Source of the DNA: Pseudomonas sp. AL03
GTDB taxonomy: Bacteria; Pseudomonadota; Gammaproteobacteria; Pseudomonadales; Pseudomonadaceae
Direction of reading: 5' to 3'
DNA: 64,000 nt
NCBI RefSeq assembly: GCF_029960815.1
Contig: NZ_JASBRE010000004.1
Span: 186,001 to 250,000, forward strand
Below are positions 17,773-26,962 of this stretch, in pieces. The notes beneath the pieces were generated by a model. The model saw only the letters and a program-made list of their open reading frames with translations. It did not search any database and was not told the origin of the DNA. How positions within the stretch are numbered: position 1 is the stretch's first letter; every line of letters starts with the position of its first letter. The translations under genes and the position numbers were made by a program.

Positions 17773-18278
17773 CCGAAATCGCCACCCGCGATCGCCTGCA
17801 ACCGTCCCTGCTGGATCGGTTGACCGACGACGACCCGGGCAACCTCAAGGAAAGCGCCGACAAGCGCGTGCTGTCCCTGACCCAATTGAAAGCCTCGGTG
17901 CTGCGTGACCTGGCGTGGCTGCTCAACACCACTTCATTGCTCAGCGCCGATGCGACGTTGCACACCCCGGCCGGTACTTCGGTGGTCAACTTCGGGCTGC
18001 CAGCCCTGGCTGGCAACAGCGCGTCGAACGTCGATATCGCGGCGCTTGAAGCGCTGATCCACCAGGCCATCGCCACGTTCGAACCGCGGATTCTGCGCAA
18101 TACCCTGCGCGTGCGAGCTCGGGCATCCGCCGAAATGAACCACAACGCCCTGAGTTTCGAGATTGAAGGCGATCTTTGGGCGCAGCCGGTGCCGCTGCGC
18201 CTGATGCTGCAAACCGACCTGGACCTGGAATCCGGCCATGTGCGGGTGATCAACGCCGACCAGCGGAGACGCTCATGA
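17766..18278 (+). CDS. tssE: T6SS baseplate protein TssE (gp25-like)
   Basis: 170 residues. It has the TssE/gp25 pattern: [12 protein letters not shown] near the start, [20 protein letters not shown] and [12 protein letters not shown]. TssE is the baseplate wedge component related to phage T4 gp25. The only credible start is TTG at 17766, inside the end of the immunity gene, with no clear ribosome site; upstream the frame is open only back to 17739. Translation therefore probably depends on ribosomes ending the lipoprotein gene. The stop overlaps the tssF start (ATGA). Confidence 0.92.
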   Translation: MVTEIATRDRLQPSLLDRLTDDDPGNLKESADKRVLSLTQLKASVLRDLAWLLNTTSLLSADATLHTPAGTSVVNFGLPALAGNSASNVDIAALEALIHQAIATFEPRILRNTLRVRARASAEMNHNALSFEIEGDLWAQPVPLRLMLQTDLDLESGHVRVINADQRRRS

Positions 18279-20134
18279 ACCCGCGCCTGCTGGAGCTGTA
18301 CAACCAGGAATTGCTCCACGTGCGCGAAAGCGCGGCGGAGTTCGCCCTGGAATACCCGAAAATCGCCAGTCGGCTGACGTTGTCCGGCATGGACTGCGCC
18401 GACCCGTACGTCGAGCGCTTGCTGGAAGGGTTCGCCTACCTGACGGCGCGGGTACAGCTCAAGCTCGACGCCGAATACCCGACCTTCACCCACAACTTGC
18501 TGGAAATCGCTTACCCCCATTACCTGGCGCCGACACCGTCGATGACCGTGGTGCAACTGCAGGCCGACCCCGATGAAGGCTCGCTGAGCAGCGGCTTCCC
18601 GCTGCCCCGGGACACGGTCCTGCGCGCTGCCCTGGGTCGCGAAACCCAAACCTGCTGCGAGTACCGCACCGCCCACGCGGTGACGTTGTGGCCGCTGCAG
18701 GTCAGCCAGGCCGAGTACTTCGGCAACCCGTCCGCCGTGCTCGGGCGCCTGGCCGCCAGTGAACCCAAGGCCAAGGCCGGCCTGCGCCTGACCCTGCGCA
18801 CCGGTGCCGAACTGCCATTCAACAGCCTGACCCTGGACAACCTGCCGCTGTACCTCAGCGGCGCAGACGAGCAGCCCTTCCGCCTTTACGAACAACTGCT
18901 GGGCAACGCCTGCGCCGTGTTCGCTCGTCAACCCGGCAGCGATTGGGTGGAACGCCTGCCGCAGGACGCACTGCGTTCCCTGGGATTCGACGATACCGAC
19001 GCCGCGCTGCCAGTGGTCTCGCGAGCCTTCCAGGGCTATCGCTTGTTGCAGGAATACTTCGCCCTGCCCCACCGTTTTCTGTTTGTCGACTTCACCCAGT
19101 TGAACCGTGCGGTCAAACGCTGCGACGGCCAGGAACTGGAATTGATCGTGCTGTTCGACCGTCACGATCCGAGCCTGGAAGGCAGTGTCGGTGCCGCGCA
19201 GTTCCTGCCGTTCTGCACCCCGGCAATCAACTTGTTTCCCAAGCGCCTGGATCGCATCCACTTGTCCGAACGGGTCCATGAACACCATGTGATCGCCGAC
19301 CGCACCCGGCCGATGGATTTCGAGATTCATTCCCTGACCACCCTCACCGGCCATGGTACCGGGTCAGAGCAGCCTTTTTTGCCGTTCTATGCGGTACGCG
19401 ATCCGTCTCGCTACGGCCGCGATCAGGCCTGGTACACGGTGCGGCGCGAACCCCGTGTGCTGTCCAGCGGCCAGCGGCGCAACGGCCCGCGCTCGACTTA
19501 CATCGGCAGCGAAACCTTCGTCAGCCTGGTGGACAGCCAGCAGGCACCCTATCGCCACGACCTGCGCCAACTGGGCGTAACGGCGTTGTGCACCAACCGC
19601 GACCTGCCGCTGTTCATGAGCGTGGGCAATAGCAAGACCGACTTCACCCTGGCCGACAGCGCCCCGGTAGCGGCGGTGCGTTGCGTGGCAGGCCCGAGCC
19701 GCCCACGCGCCAGCCATGCCCATGACGCCAAGGCCTGGCGGTTGATCAGCCAGCTTTCGCTGAACTACCTGTCCCTCAGCGAGCAAGGCCAGGGCGCCGC
19801 CGCCCTGCGCGAACTGCTGCGCCTGTACGGCGACAGCAACGATACGGCGCTGCAATTGCAGATCGAAGGCCTGCGCGAAGTCAGCAGCAAGGCCTGCACC
19901 CGACGTTTGCCAATGCCGGGCCCGATCGTGTTTGGTCGTGGCCTGGAGATCACTCTGGAATTCGATGAAAACGCGTTTCGCGGCACTGGGGTGTTCTTGC
20001 TCGGCGCAGTGTTCGAGCGCTTCCTGGCACGCTACGTGTCGATCAACAGTTTTACCGAGACGGTGATCCGTACCACCGAACGCGGCGAGATCATGCGATG
20101 GAAAGCCAAGCCCGGACGCCGTCCGACCCTGTGA
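18275..20134 (+). CDS. tssF: T6SS baseplate protein TssF
   Basis: 619 residues from the ATG at 18275, the usual TssF length. The start [20 protein letters not shown] and the following [13 protein letters not shown] are typical. TssF pairs with TssG in the baseplate wedge. A longer frame beginning at 18176 was rejected because the ATG at 18275 overlaps the tssE stop by 4 bp and matches the family start. It overlaps tssG by 37 bp at its 3' end. Confidence 0.96.
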   Translation: MNPRLLELYNQELLHVRESAAEFALEYPKIASRLTLSGMDCADPYVERLLEGFAYLTARVQLKLDAEYPTFTHNLLEIAYPHYLAPTPSMTVVQLQADPDEGSLSSGFPLPRDTVLRAALGRETQTCCEYRTAHAVTLWPLQVSQAEYFGNPSAVLGRLAASEPKAKAGLRLTLRTGAELPFNSLTLDNLPLYLSGADEQPFRLYEQLLGNACAVFARQPGSDWVERLPQDALRSLGFDDTDAALPVVSRAFQGYRLLQEYFALPHRFLFVDFTQLNRAVKRCDGQELELIVLFDRHDPSLEGSVGAAQFLPFCTPAINLFPKRLDRIHLSERVHEHHVIADRTRPMDFEIHSLTTLTGHGTGSEQPFLPFYAVRDPSRYGRDQAWYTVRREPRVLSSGQRRNGPRSTYIGSETFVSLVDSQQAPYRHDLRQLGVTALCTNRDLPLFMSVGNSKTDFTLADSAPVAAVRCVAGPSRPRASHAHDAKAWRLISQLSLNYLSLSEQGQGAAALRELLRLYGDSNDTALQLQIEGLREVSSKACTRRLPMPGPIVFGRGLEITLEFDENAFRGTGVFLLGAVFERFLARYVSINSFTETVIRTTERGEIMRWKAKPGRRPTL

Positions 20135-21150
20135 GTACCCTGGACGCGATGCACCGGGAGCCTTGGGAATACGACTTCTTCCAGGCGTTGCGGCGCATTG
20201 AGTGCGAATCGCCTGAGCTGCCGCGCCTGGGCCATTCGTTGCGCCTGGCCGATGATCCCCTGCGCCTTGGGCAACAGGCCGATTGCACCTTCGCCCCGGC
20301 GACCCTGGCCTCGGTACAGCCAGGCATCGACGGTTCGCCGGCGCGCCTGGAGCAGTTCTTTTTCGGCCTCGGCGGCCCTAACGGCCCGTTACCGCTGCAC
20401 ATCACTGAGTATGTACGCGAACGCCAGCGCAACAACGCCGACAGCACCAGCAAACGCTTCCTGGATGTGTTCCACCATCGCCTGCTGAGCCTGTTTTACC
20501 GGGCCTGGGCCGAAGCGCGGCCGACGGTCAGCCATGATCGCCCGGACGATGACTACTGGTCGGCACGCCTGGCAGCACTGAGCGGCCGGGGCATGCCGAG
20601 CCTGCTCAAACAAGGGCTGATTCCCGACACGGCGAAGCTGCATTACAGCGGTCATCTGTCGGCACAAACCCGCTACCCGGACGGTTTGAAGGCCATTCTC
20701 AGCGAATACTTCGGCCTGCCGGTGGAGATCGAAGAGTACGTCGGCCAATGGCTGGAGCTGCCGGAACGCAGCCGCGTGGGCGTCAGCGCCCATCAATTGG
20801 GCATGGATTTTTGCCTGGGTCGTTACGTCTGGGATCGGCAGCACAAATTCCGCATTCGCCTGGGGCCACTCAAGCTGGATGACTACATGGGCATGCTGCC
20901 CGGCAGACAACCCTTCAATGAGCTGGTGGCCTGGGTGGCCGAATACCTGGGCCATGAACTGGACTGGGACTTGAACCTGATCCTGGAACAGCCCGAAGTA
21001 CCGGCGCTGCAACTCAATGGCCGCTTCCGCCTGGGGTTCAATACCTGGCTGGGCCGGCCAGAAACAGATGCCAAGGATTTAATACTGGCCAGGCATTACG
21101 CCGAGCAGGCCAACACCTCACAGACCTCAAGGAGCCATGAGCATGGGTGA
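20098..21150 (+). CDS. tssG: T6SS baseplate protein TssG
   Basis: 350 residues. The stretch PWEYDFFQALRRIECESPELPRLG is the conserved TssG/ImpH opening, and GPLPLHITEYVRER follows at about residue 95. TssG contacts TssF, TssE and TssK in the baseplate. The start at 20098 lies inside the tssF end and has GAGA about 8 bases upstream. The stop overlaps the start of tssH, so tssE, tssF, tssG and tssH are all translationally linked. Confidence 0.95.
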   Translation: MESQARTPSDPVSTLDAMHREPWEYDFFQALRRIECESPELPRLGHSLRLADDPLRLGQQADCTFAPATLASVQPGIDGSPARLEQFFFGLGGPNGPLPLHITEYVRERQRNNADSTSKRFLDVFHHRLLSLFYRAWAEARPTVSHDRPDDDYWSARLAALSGRGMPSLLKQGLIPDTAKLHYSGHLSAQTRYPDGLKAILSEYFGLPVEIEEYVGQWLELPERSRVGVSAHQLGMDFCLGRYVWDRQHKFRIRLGPLKLDDYMGMLPGRQPFNELVAWVAEYLGHELDWDLNLILEQPEVPALQLNGRFRLGFNTWLGRPETDAKDLILARHYAEQANTSQTSRSHEHG

Positions 21151-23821
21151 AATCAGTCGCGCCGCGTTGTTCGGCAAACTCAACAGCGTGGCCTACAAAG
21201 CCATCGAAGCCGCCACCGTGTTTTGCAAGTTGCGCGGTAACCCTTATGTGGAACTGGCCCACTGGTTTCATCAGTTGCTGCAATTGCAGGACTCGGACCT
21301 GCATCGCATTATCCGCCAGTTCAATATCGAACCGTCACGCCTGGCCCGGGACCTGACCGAAGCCCTGGACCGTTTGCCACGGGGCTCGACTTCAATCACT
21401 GACTTGTCCTCCCATGTGGAAGAAGCCGTGGAACGTGGCTGGGTCTACGGCAGCCTGATGTTCGGCGAAAGCCAGGTGCGAACCGGTTACCTGGTGCTGG
21501 GCATCCTCAAGACGCCGAGCCTGCGCCACGGGCTACTCGGGCTGTCGGCAGAGTTTGACAAGATCAAGGTCGAGGCCCTGAGCGAGCGGTTCGACGAATA
21601 CGTCGGCGACTCGCCGGAAAATGCGCTCAGCGCCAGCGATGGTTTCAACGCAGGCAGCGTGCCCGGTGAAGCCAGCGGCGCCATGGCCCCAAGCGCCATG
21701 GGCAAGCAGGAAGCGCTCAAGCGTTTTACCGTCGACCTCACCGAGCAGGCCCGCAGCGGCAAGCTTGACCCGATTGTCGGCCGTGACGAAGAAATCCGCC
21801 AACTGGTGGACATCCTCATGCGTCGTCGGCAGAACAACCCGATTCTGACCGGTGAAGCCGGCGTCGGTAAAACCGCCGTGGTCGAAGGTTTTGCCCTGCG
21901 CATCGTCGCCGGTGACGTGCCGCCAGCGCTCAAGGATGTGGAACTGCGTAGCCTCGATGTCGGCCTGTTGCAGGCCGGCGCAAGCATGAAAGGTGAATTC
22001 GAACAGCGCCTGCGCCAGGTCATCGAAGACGTCCAGGCCTCGCCAAAACCGATCATCCTGTTTATCGACGAAGCCCACACGCTGGTAGGTGCCGGTGGCG
22101 CCGCCGGTACCGGGGACGCGGCCAACCTGCTCAAGCCGGCCCTGGCCCGGGGCACCCTGCGCACCGTGGCCGCCACCACTTGGGCCGAGTACAAGAAGCA
22201 TATCGAAAAAGACCCGGCCCTGACCCGCCGCTTCCAGGTGGTGCAAGTGGCCGAGCCGTCGGAAGACAAGGCGTTGCTGATGATGCGCGGCGTGGCCTCG
22301 ACGATGGAAAAACACCATCAGGTGCAGATCCTCGACGAAGCCCTGGAAGCGTCGGTCAAGCTGTCTCACCGCTACATCCCGGCGCGCCAGTTGCCGGACA
22401 AATCCGTGAGCCTGCTGGACACCGCCTGCGCCCGGGTCGCCATCAGCCTGCACGCCGTGCCGGCCGAAGTGGACGACAGCCGTCGCCGCATTGAGGCGTT
22501 GGAAACCGAGCTGCAAATCATCGCCCGCGAGCACGCCATCGGCATCGTCATCGGCGCCCGCCAGAGCAACAGCGAAAACCTGCTGGCCGCCGAGCGCGAA
22601 CGCCTGGCCGAACTCGAAAGCCGCTGGGCCGAAGAGAAAACCCTGGTGGACGAACTGCTCGCCACCCGCGCCATCCTGCGTGAAAGCGTCGGTGTCGTGG
22701 ACAGCGATGTCGGCAGCGAAGACAGCCACGCCCTGCGCGAGAAACTGGTGGACCTGCAACAGCGCCTCAGCGCCCTGCAAGGCGAAACCCCGTTGATCCT
22801 GCCGACCGTGGATTACCAGGCCGTGGCCTCGGTGGTCGCCGACTGGACCGGCATTCCGGTGGGCCGCATGGCCCGTAACGAACTGGAAACCGTGCTCAAC
22901 CTCGACCAGCACCTGAAGAAACGCATCATCGGCCAGGACCACGCCTTGCAGATGATCGCCAAGCGCATCCAGACCTCCCGCGCCGGCCTCGACAACCCGA
23001 GCAAACCGATTGGCGTGTTCATGCTCGCCGGTACCTCCGGCGTGGGCAAGACCGAAACCGCCCTGGCGCTGGCCGAAGCCCTGTATGGCGGCGAGCAGAA
23101 CGTCATCACCATCAACATGAGCGAATTCCAGGAAGCCCACACCGTGTCCACGCTCAAGGGCGCGCCACCGGGCTACATCGGCTATGGCGAAGGCGGCGTG
23201 CTGACCGAAGCCGTGCGGCGAAAACCCTACAGCGTGGTGCTGCTGGACGAGGTGGAAAAAGCCCACCCGGACGTGCACGAGATCTTCTTCCAGGTCTTCG
23301 ACAAAGGCGTGATGGAGGACGGCGAAGGCCGGGTGATCGACTTCAAGAACACCTTGATTCTGCTGACCACCAACGCGGGCACCGAGCTGATTGCCCGGGT
23401 CTGCAAAGACCCGCAAAACGTGCCCGAGCCCGAAGAAATTGCCAAGGCCCTGCGCCAGCCGCTGCTGGAGATTTTCCCGCCGGCATTGCTGGGCCGCCTG
23501 GTGACCATTCCGTACTACCCGCTCAGCGACGAGATGCTCAAGGCCATTACCCGCCTGCAACTCAACCGCATCAAGAAGCGCGTGGAGAACACCCACAAAG
23601 TGGCGTTCGATTACGACGACGCGGTGATCGACCTGATCGTCTCCCGTTGCACCGAAACCGAAAGTGGTGGGCGGATGATCGACACCCTCCTGACCAACAG
23701 CCTGCTGCCGGACATGAGCCGCGAGTTCCTCACCCGCATGCTCGAAGGCAAAGCGCTGGCAGGTGTGCGGATCAGCGCCCGGGATAACGAATTGCACTAC
23801 GACTTCAGCGACGCCGCCTAA
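21143..23821 (+). CDS. clpV: T6SS sheath-disassembly AAA+ ATPase ClpV (TssH)
   Basis: About 892 residues of the Hsp100 family. An N-terminal ClpN domain (about 10-150) binds TssC. Two AAA+ modules follow, with Walker A loops GEAGVGKT (about 237) and GTSGVGKT (about 630) and Walker B motifs FIDEAHT and LLDEVEK. The enzyme dismantles contracted TssBC sheath for reuse. An ATG at 21137 is in frame, but AAGGAG at 21129-21134 is 2 bases from it and 8 from the ATG at 21143, so the latter is more likely. A large hairpin repeat follows. Confidence 0.96.
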   Translation: MGEISRAALFGKLNSVAYKAIEAATVFCKLRGNPYVELAHWFHQLLQLQDSDLHRIIRQFNIEPSRLARDLTEALDRLPRGSTSITDLSSHVEEAVERGWVYGSLMFGESQVRTGYLVLGILKTPSLRHGLLGLSAEFDKIKVEALSERFDEYVGDSPENALSASDGFNAGSVPGEASGAMAPSAMGKQEALKRFTVDLTEQARSGKLDPIVGRDEEIRQLVDILMRRRQNNPILTGEAGVGKTAVVEGFALRIVAGDVPPALKDVELRSLDVGLLQAGASMKGEFEQRLRQVIEDVQASPKPIILFIDEAHTLVGAGGAAGTGDAANLLKPALARGTLRTVAATTWAEYKKHIEKDPALTRRFQVVQVAEPSEDKALLMMRGVASTMEKHHQVQILDEALEASVKLSHRYIPARQLPDKSVSLLDTACARVAISLHAVPAEVDDSRRRIEALETELQIIAREHAIGIVIGARQSNSENLLAAERERLAELESRWAEEKTLVDELLATRAILRESVGVVDSDVGSEDSHALREKLVDLQQRLSALQGETPLILPTVDYQAVASVVADWTGIPVGRMARNELETVLNLDQHLKKRIIGQDHALQMIAKRIQTSRAGLDNPSKPIGVFMLAGTSGVGKTETALALAEALYGGEQNVITINMSEFQEAHTVSTLKGAPPGYIGYGEGGVLTEAVRRKPYSVVLLDEVEKAHPDVHEIFFQVFDKGVMEDGEGRVIDFKNTLILLTTNAGTELIARVCKDPQNVPEPEEIAKALRQPLLEIFPPALLGRLVTIPYYPLSDEMLKAITRLQLNRIKKRVENTHKVAFDYDDAVIDLIVSRCTETESGGRMIDTLLTNSLLPDMSREFLTRMLEGKALAGVRISARDNELHYDFSDAA

Positions 23822-23836
23822 GCGGCGAACCCCTCT

Positions 23837-23908
23837 GTAGGAACTGCCGAAGGCTGCGATCTCTTGATCTTTTAAAATCAAAAGATCGCAGCCTTCGGCA
23901 GCTCCTAC
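23837..23908. repeat. Long palindromic repeat between clpV and vgrG
   Basis: GTAGGA-CTGCCGAAGGCTGCGATCT and its near-perfect reverse complement form arms of about 30 bases around a short AT-rich centre. It belongs to the GTAGGAGCTGCCGAAGGCTGCGATC family of intergenic palindromes scattered in fluorescent pseudomonads. It separates the structural operon from vgrG and may act as a terminator or RNA stabiliser; that role is inferred. Confidence 0.8.
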
Positions 23909-23940
23909 GGAAGGAATCCAGCAGTAACAAGGGATACCTG

Positions 23941-25878
23941 ATGCTATTCAAGCAACTCTCACGCCTGGCAAAAATCACCAGCCCCCTAGGGCCGGATGTG
24001 CTGTTGCTCCAGGACATGGGCGGCGGCGAAGAGCTGGGGCGGCTGTTCAACTATGAGTTGCAGCTGCACTCGCTGGACAACGCCATCGACCTCAACCAGT
24101 TGCTCGGCAAACCCATGTGCCTGAGCCTGCAGCTGGACGGTGGTGGCGAGCGTCATTTCCATGGCATCGTTGCCCGTTGCAGCCAGAACGTCGACCAGGG
24201 CCAGTTCGCCAGCTACCAGGCCACGCTACGGCCCTGGCTATGGCTGTTGACCCGCACCTCCGATTGCCGGATTTTCCAGAACCAGACCATCCCGCAGATC
24301 ATCAAGCAGGTTTTTCGCGACCTGGGTTTTTCCGATTTCGAAGATGCCCTGAGCCGGCCCTATCGCGAGTGGGAATACTGCGTGCAGTATCGCGAAACCA
24401 GCTTCGATTTCGTCAGCCGCCTGATGGAGCAGGAAGGGATCTACTACTTCTTCCGCCATGAACAGGGGCGTCATGTGCTGGTGCTGGCCGATGCCTACGG
24501 CGCCCACACCAGCGCGCCCGGCTATACCTCGGTGCCCTACTACCCCAAGAATGAGCAGCAGCGCGAACGCGATCACATCCACGACTGGCACCTGGCCCAG
24601 CAAGTCCAGCCGGGCTCGCTGGAACTCAACGACTATGACTTCCAGCGCCCCAGCGCGCGCATCGACGTGCGCTCGGCCATGCCCCGTCCGCACACCGCCG
24701 GCGATTATCCGCTGTACGACTACCCCGGCACTTATGTGCAAAGCGAAGACGGCGAACACTATGCTCGCACCCGCATCGAAGCCTTGCAGACCCTGCACGA
24801 ACAGGTCGAGTTCGCCGGCAACGCCCGGGGCCTGGGCTCGGGTCATTTGTTCAGCCTCACCGGCTTCAGCCGCCAGGACCAGAACCGCGAATACCTGATC
24901 GTCGGCGCCCGCTACCACATCGCCCAGGAAAGCCTGGAAACCAGCGGTGGCGCGCCTTCAGCGCAGTTCGAAAGCAGCCTGACCTGCATCGACGCCCAAC
25001 AAAGCTACCGCCCGCTGCCCAACACCCACCGCCCCATCGTCAAAGGCCCGCAGACCGCACTGGTGGTTGGCCCCAAGGGCGAGGAAATCTGGACCGATCA
25101 GTTTGGCCGGGTGAAGGTGCATTTCTATTGGGACCGCCACGACCAATCCAACGAAAACAGTTCGTGCTGGATTCGCGTGTCGCAATCCTGGGCCGGTAAA
25201 AACTGGGGCTCGATGCAGATCCCACGGATCGGCCAGGAAGTGATCGTCAGCTTCCTCGAAGGCGACCCGGACCGGCCGATCATCACCGGCCGCGTCTACA
25301 ACGCCGAACAGACCGTGCCCTACGACTTGCCCGAAAACGCCACCCAGAGCGGCATGAAAAGCCGATCAAGCAAGGGCGGCACGCCGGCAAATTTCAATGA
25401 AATTCGCATGGAAGACAAAAAAGGCGTCGAGCAGCTGTACATCCATGCCGAGCGCAATCAGGACATCGTGGTCGAGGTGGATGAAAGCCACTCGGTGGGC
25501 CACGACCGCAACAAGAGCATCGGGCATGACGAGACGGTCACCATCGGCAACAACCGCCTGCGCATCGTCAAACAAGAAGACATTCTTTCGGTGGGCCAGC
25601 GCAAGACCGACAGCATCAGCCAGAGCTACGTCATTGAAGTGGGTGAGAACCTGCGGCTGGTCTGTGGTGAAAGCATCCTGGAGCTCAATGCCAGCGGCCA
25701 GATCAACCTGACCGGCGTGCAAATCAGCTTCTATGCCAGCGGTGATGCCGAGTTCAACACCGGCGGCGTGCTGCACCTGAACAACGGCGGCGGCGCTGGC
25801 GCCACGCCTGACGGCCAGGGCGTCAAGGCCAGCATCGACGCCAACATCAATGCCGCGTTTCCCAAGCCCAAGGGCTAA
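23941..25878 (+). CDS. vgrG1: T6SS spike protein VgrG
   Basis: 645 residues. An N-terminal gp27/Vgr domain (about 1-370, with LFNYELQLHS and FHGIVARC) is followed by the gp5 OB-fold (VGPKGEEIWTDQFGRVKVHFYWDR) and a beta-helix with repeated IGHD/VTIG steps. It ends just after the helix with no extra effector domain, so it is a plain spike that needs PAAR proteins at its tip. The ATG has AAGGGA 8 bases upstream. The Eag chaperone and PAAR effectors downstream are its likely cargo. Confidence 0.95.
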   Translation: MLFKQLSRLAKITSPLGPDVLLLQDMGGGEELGRLFNYELQLHSLDNAIDLNQLLGKPMCLSLQLDGGGERHFHGIVARCSQNVDQGQFASYQATLRPWLWLLTRTSDCRIFQNQTIPQIIKQVFRDLGFSDFEDALSRPYREWEYCVQYRETSFDFVSRLMEQEGIYYFFRHEQGRHVLVLADAYGAHTSAPGYTSVPYYPKNEQQRERDHIHDWHLAQQVQPGSLELNDYDFQRPSARIDVRSAMPRPHTAGDYPLYDYPGTYVQSEDGEHYARTRIEALQTLHEQVEFAGNARGLGSGHLFSLTGFSRQDQNREYLIVGARYHIAQESLETSGGAPSAQFESSLTCIDAQQSYRPLPNTHRPIVKGPQTALVVGPKGEEIWTDQFGRVKVHFYWDRHDQSNENSSCWIRVSQSWAGKNWGSMQIPRIGQEVIVSFLEGDPDRPIITGRVYNAEQTVPYDLPENATQSGMKSRSSKGGTPANFNEIRMEDKKGVEQLYIHAERNQDIVVEVDESHSVGHDRNKSIGHDETVTIGNNRLRIVKQEDILSVGQRKTDSISQSYVIEVGENLRLVCGESILELNASGQINLTGVQISFYASGDAEFNTGGVLHLNNGGGAGATPDGQGVKASIDANINAAFPKPKG

Positions 25879-25896
25879 TCACGAGGTCTGTGTTCC

Positions 25897-26331
25897 ATGA
25901 CTTACCGAATCAATGAATTCCAGTTCCAGCTGCCGGCAAGCGAGTTGCTGGACGCGACGATCAACATCCTCAAGTTCCCCGAACTGGGCACTTCGCTGAT
26001 TGTCAGCCGCAGCTTGCTGGCCGAGGGCGAAACCCTGCAAAGCAACTTCGACGACCAGCTCAAGCGCCTGGAAAAACAAGTGCAAGACTTGCGTTTTCAA
26101 CCGGGCGTCGCCGTGCGCCTGGGCGCCAGTCAGGAAGTCGAAGGCATCGAGTTATGCAGCCAGTTCAACAAGGGCAACGACAAAGTCTTCCAATACCAGT
26201 TGGCACTGGTGTTGCCCGGCACCCGCAAAATGCTCGCCCTGAGCTACGTGAAGGCCGAAAAACTCGGCGATGCCGAAGCCGCGCATTGGGCGACCATCAA
26301 GCGTTCGCTGTTGTTCGACGTTCCGGCCTGA
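25897..26331 (+). CDS. Eag-type T6SS effector chaperone (DUF1795/DcrB-like)
   Basis: 144 residues, beginning MTYRINEFQFQLPASELLDATINIL. This is the DUF1795 fold of Eag chaperones (EagT6, EagR), which bind and shield the hydrophobic N-terminal helices of prePAAR effectors and load them on VgrG. It is 18 bp after vgrG and in the same direction as the rhs gene, so it is probably the Rhs chaperone (EagR1-like), now separated from rhs by the inverted cassette at 26429-28716. It could instead serve the Tse6-like effector, which has its own Eag gene. Confidence 0.85.
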   Translation: MTYRINEFQFQLPASELLDATINILKFPELGTSLIVSRSLLAEGETLQSNFDDQLKRLEKQVQDLRFQPGVAVRLGASQEVEGIELCSQFNKGNDKVFQYQLALVLPGTRKMLALSYVKAEKLGDAEAAHWATIKRSLLFDVPA

Positions 26332-26349
26332 CAGCCACCGCCAATCTCT

Positions 26350-26366
26350 GTGGGAGCGAGCTTGCT
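26350..26366. repeat. Partial palindromic repeat (TGTGGGAGC family)
   Basis: TGGGAGCGAGCTTGCTCC lies in the convergent gap between the Eag gene and the immunity gene of the inverted cassette. It is related to the perfect 24-bp palindrome at 55517-55540. It may provide a bidirectional stop between the two converging genes. Confidence 0.55.
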
Positions 26367-26428
26367 CCGGGCGGCGATCCGACGATGGCGGTGGGTCAGC
26401 TTTCTCGATGTCGAAGGAGTTCGCCCCA

Positions 26429-26962
26429 TCAGATATTGGCAGGCACAAAATCCGGCCCACCCAATGTGTCCCGCACCATCACCGCCGAGCGCATCAACGG
26501 CGTCCACATACCATCCGGGCTGTTCCACGCCGCGCCTGCCCAACGGGTGTCGGCGACCAACTTGGCCTTGTGGCTTTCCAACTGGCGCTTGAGCGCCACG
26601 GCGACACTGCCCATATCCACGTCAAACAAATCGCCATAGGGTCCTTGCGGCTGCTTGCGCTGTTTGTCCTGGCAAAAGCGGTAATACCAAACCCAGTCGT
26701 GAGCGATGTAGATCGCTCGCGTGCGGTCTGGATAAGTCGCCAGCATCGTCAGCAAGGCCGACACGAAACGCATGGGGAAACTCGCGTCGTGGGTCTGGCG
26801 CCAATACGGCATGATCAACTGGTCGAACGCCGCCACTACGTTCTGTGGTTCGTCGTTTTCGTTCTTGGCTTCGAGAAAGTAGAACGGCTCACCCACCAGA
26901 AATTTGTCCAGTTCATCATTGGCCAGTGCCAACAGCAGCACGTTGTCTTGCGGGTTGCTCAT
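26429..26962 (-). CDS. Immunity protein candidate for the Tse6-like PAAR effector
   Basis: 177 residues, with no signal peptide or membrane helix, so cytoplasmic. It is Trp- and Tyr-rich (WVWYYRFCQDK). Its ATG overlaps the effector stop by 4 bp, the usual arrangement of effector and immunity genes. I do not recognise the family. It is much longer than P. aeruginosa Tsi6 (about 95 residues), so it is not a simple Tsi6 homologue and resembles the immunity of a related but distinct NADase-type toxin, if that is what the toxin is. The call rests on gene coupling. Confidence 0.7.
   Translation of the reverse strand: MSNPQDNVLLLALANDELDKFLVGEPFYFLEAKNENDEPQNVVAAFDQLIMPYWRQTHDASFPMRFVSALLTMLATYPDRTRAIYIAHDWVWYYRFCQDKQRKQPQGPYGDLFDVDMGSVAVALKRQLESHKAKLVADTRWAGAAWNSPDGMWTPLMRSAVMVRDTLGGPDFVPANI

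Noticed and set aside
21533..23881. Minus-strand frame of 782 codons opposite clpV
   Set aside because: It is an antisense shadow of ClpV; both AAA+ domains are intact on the plus strand.
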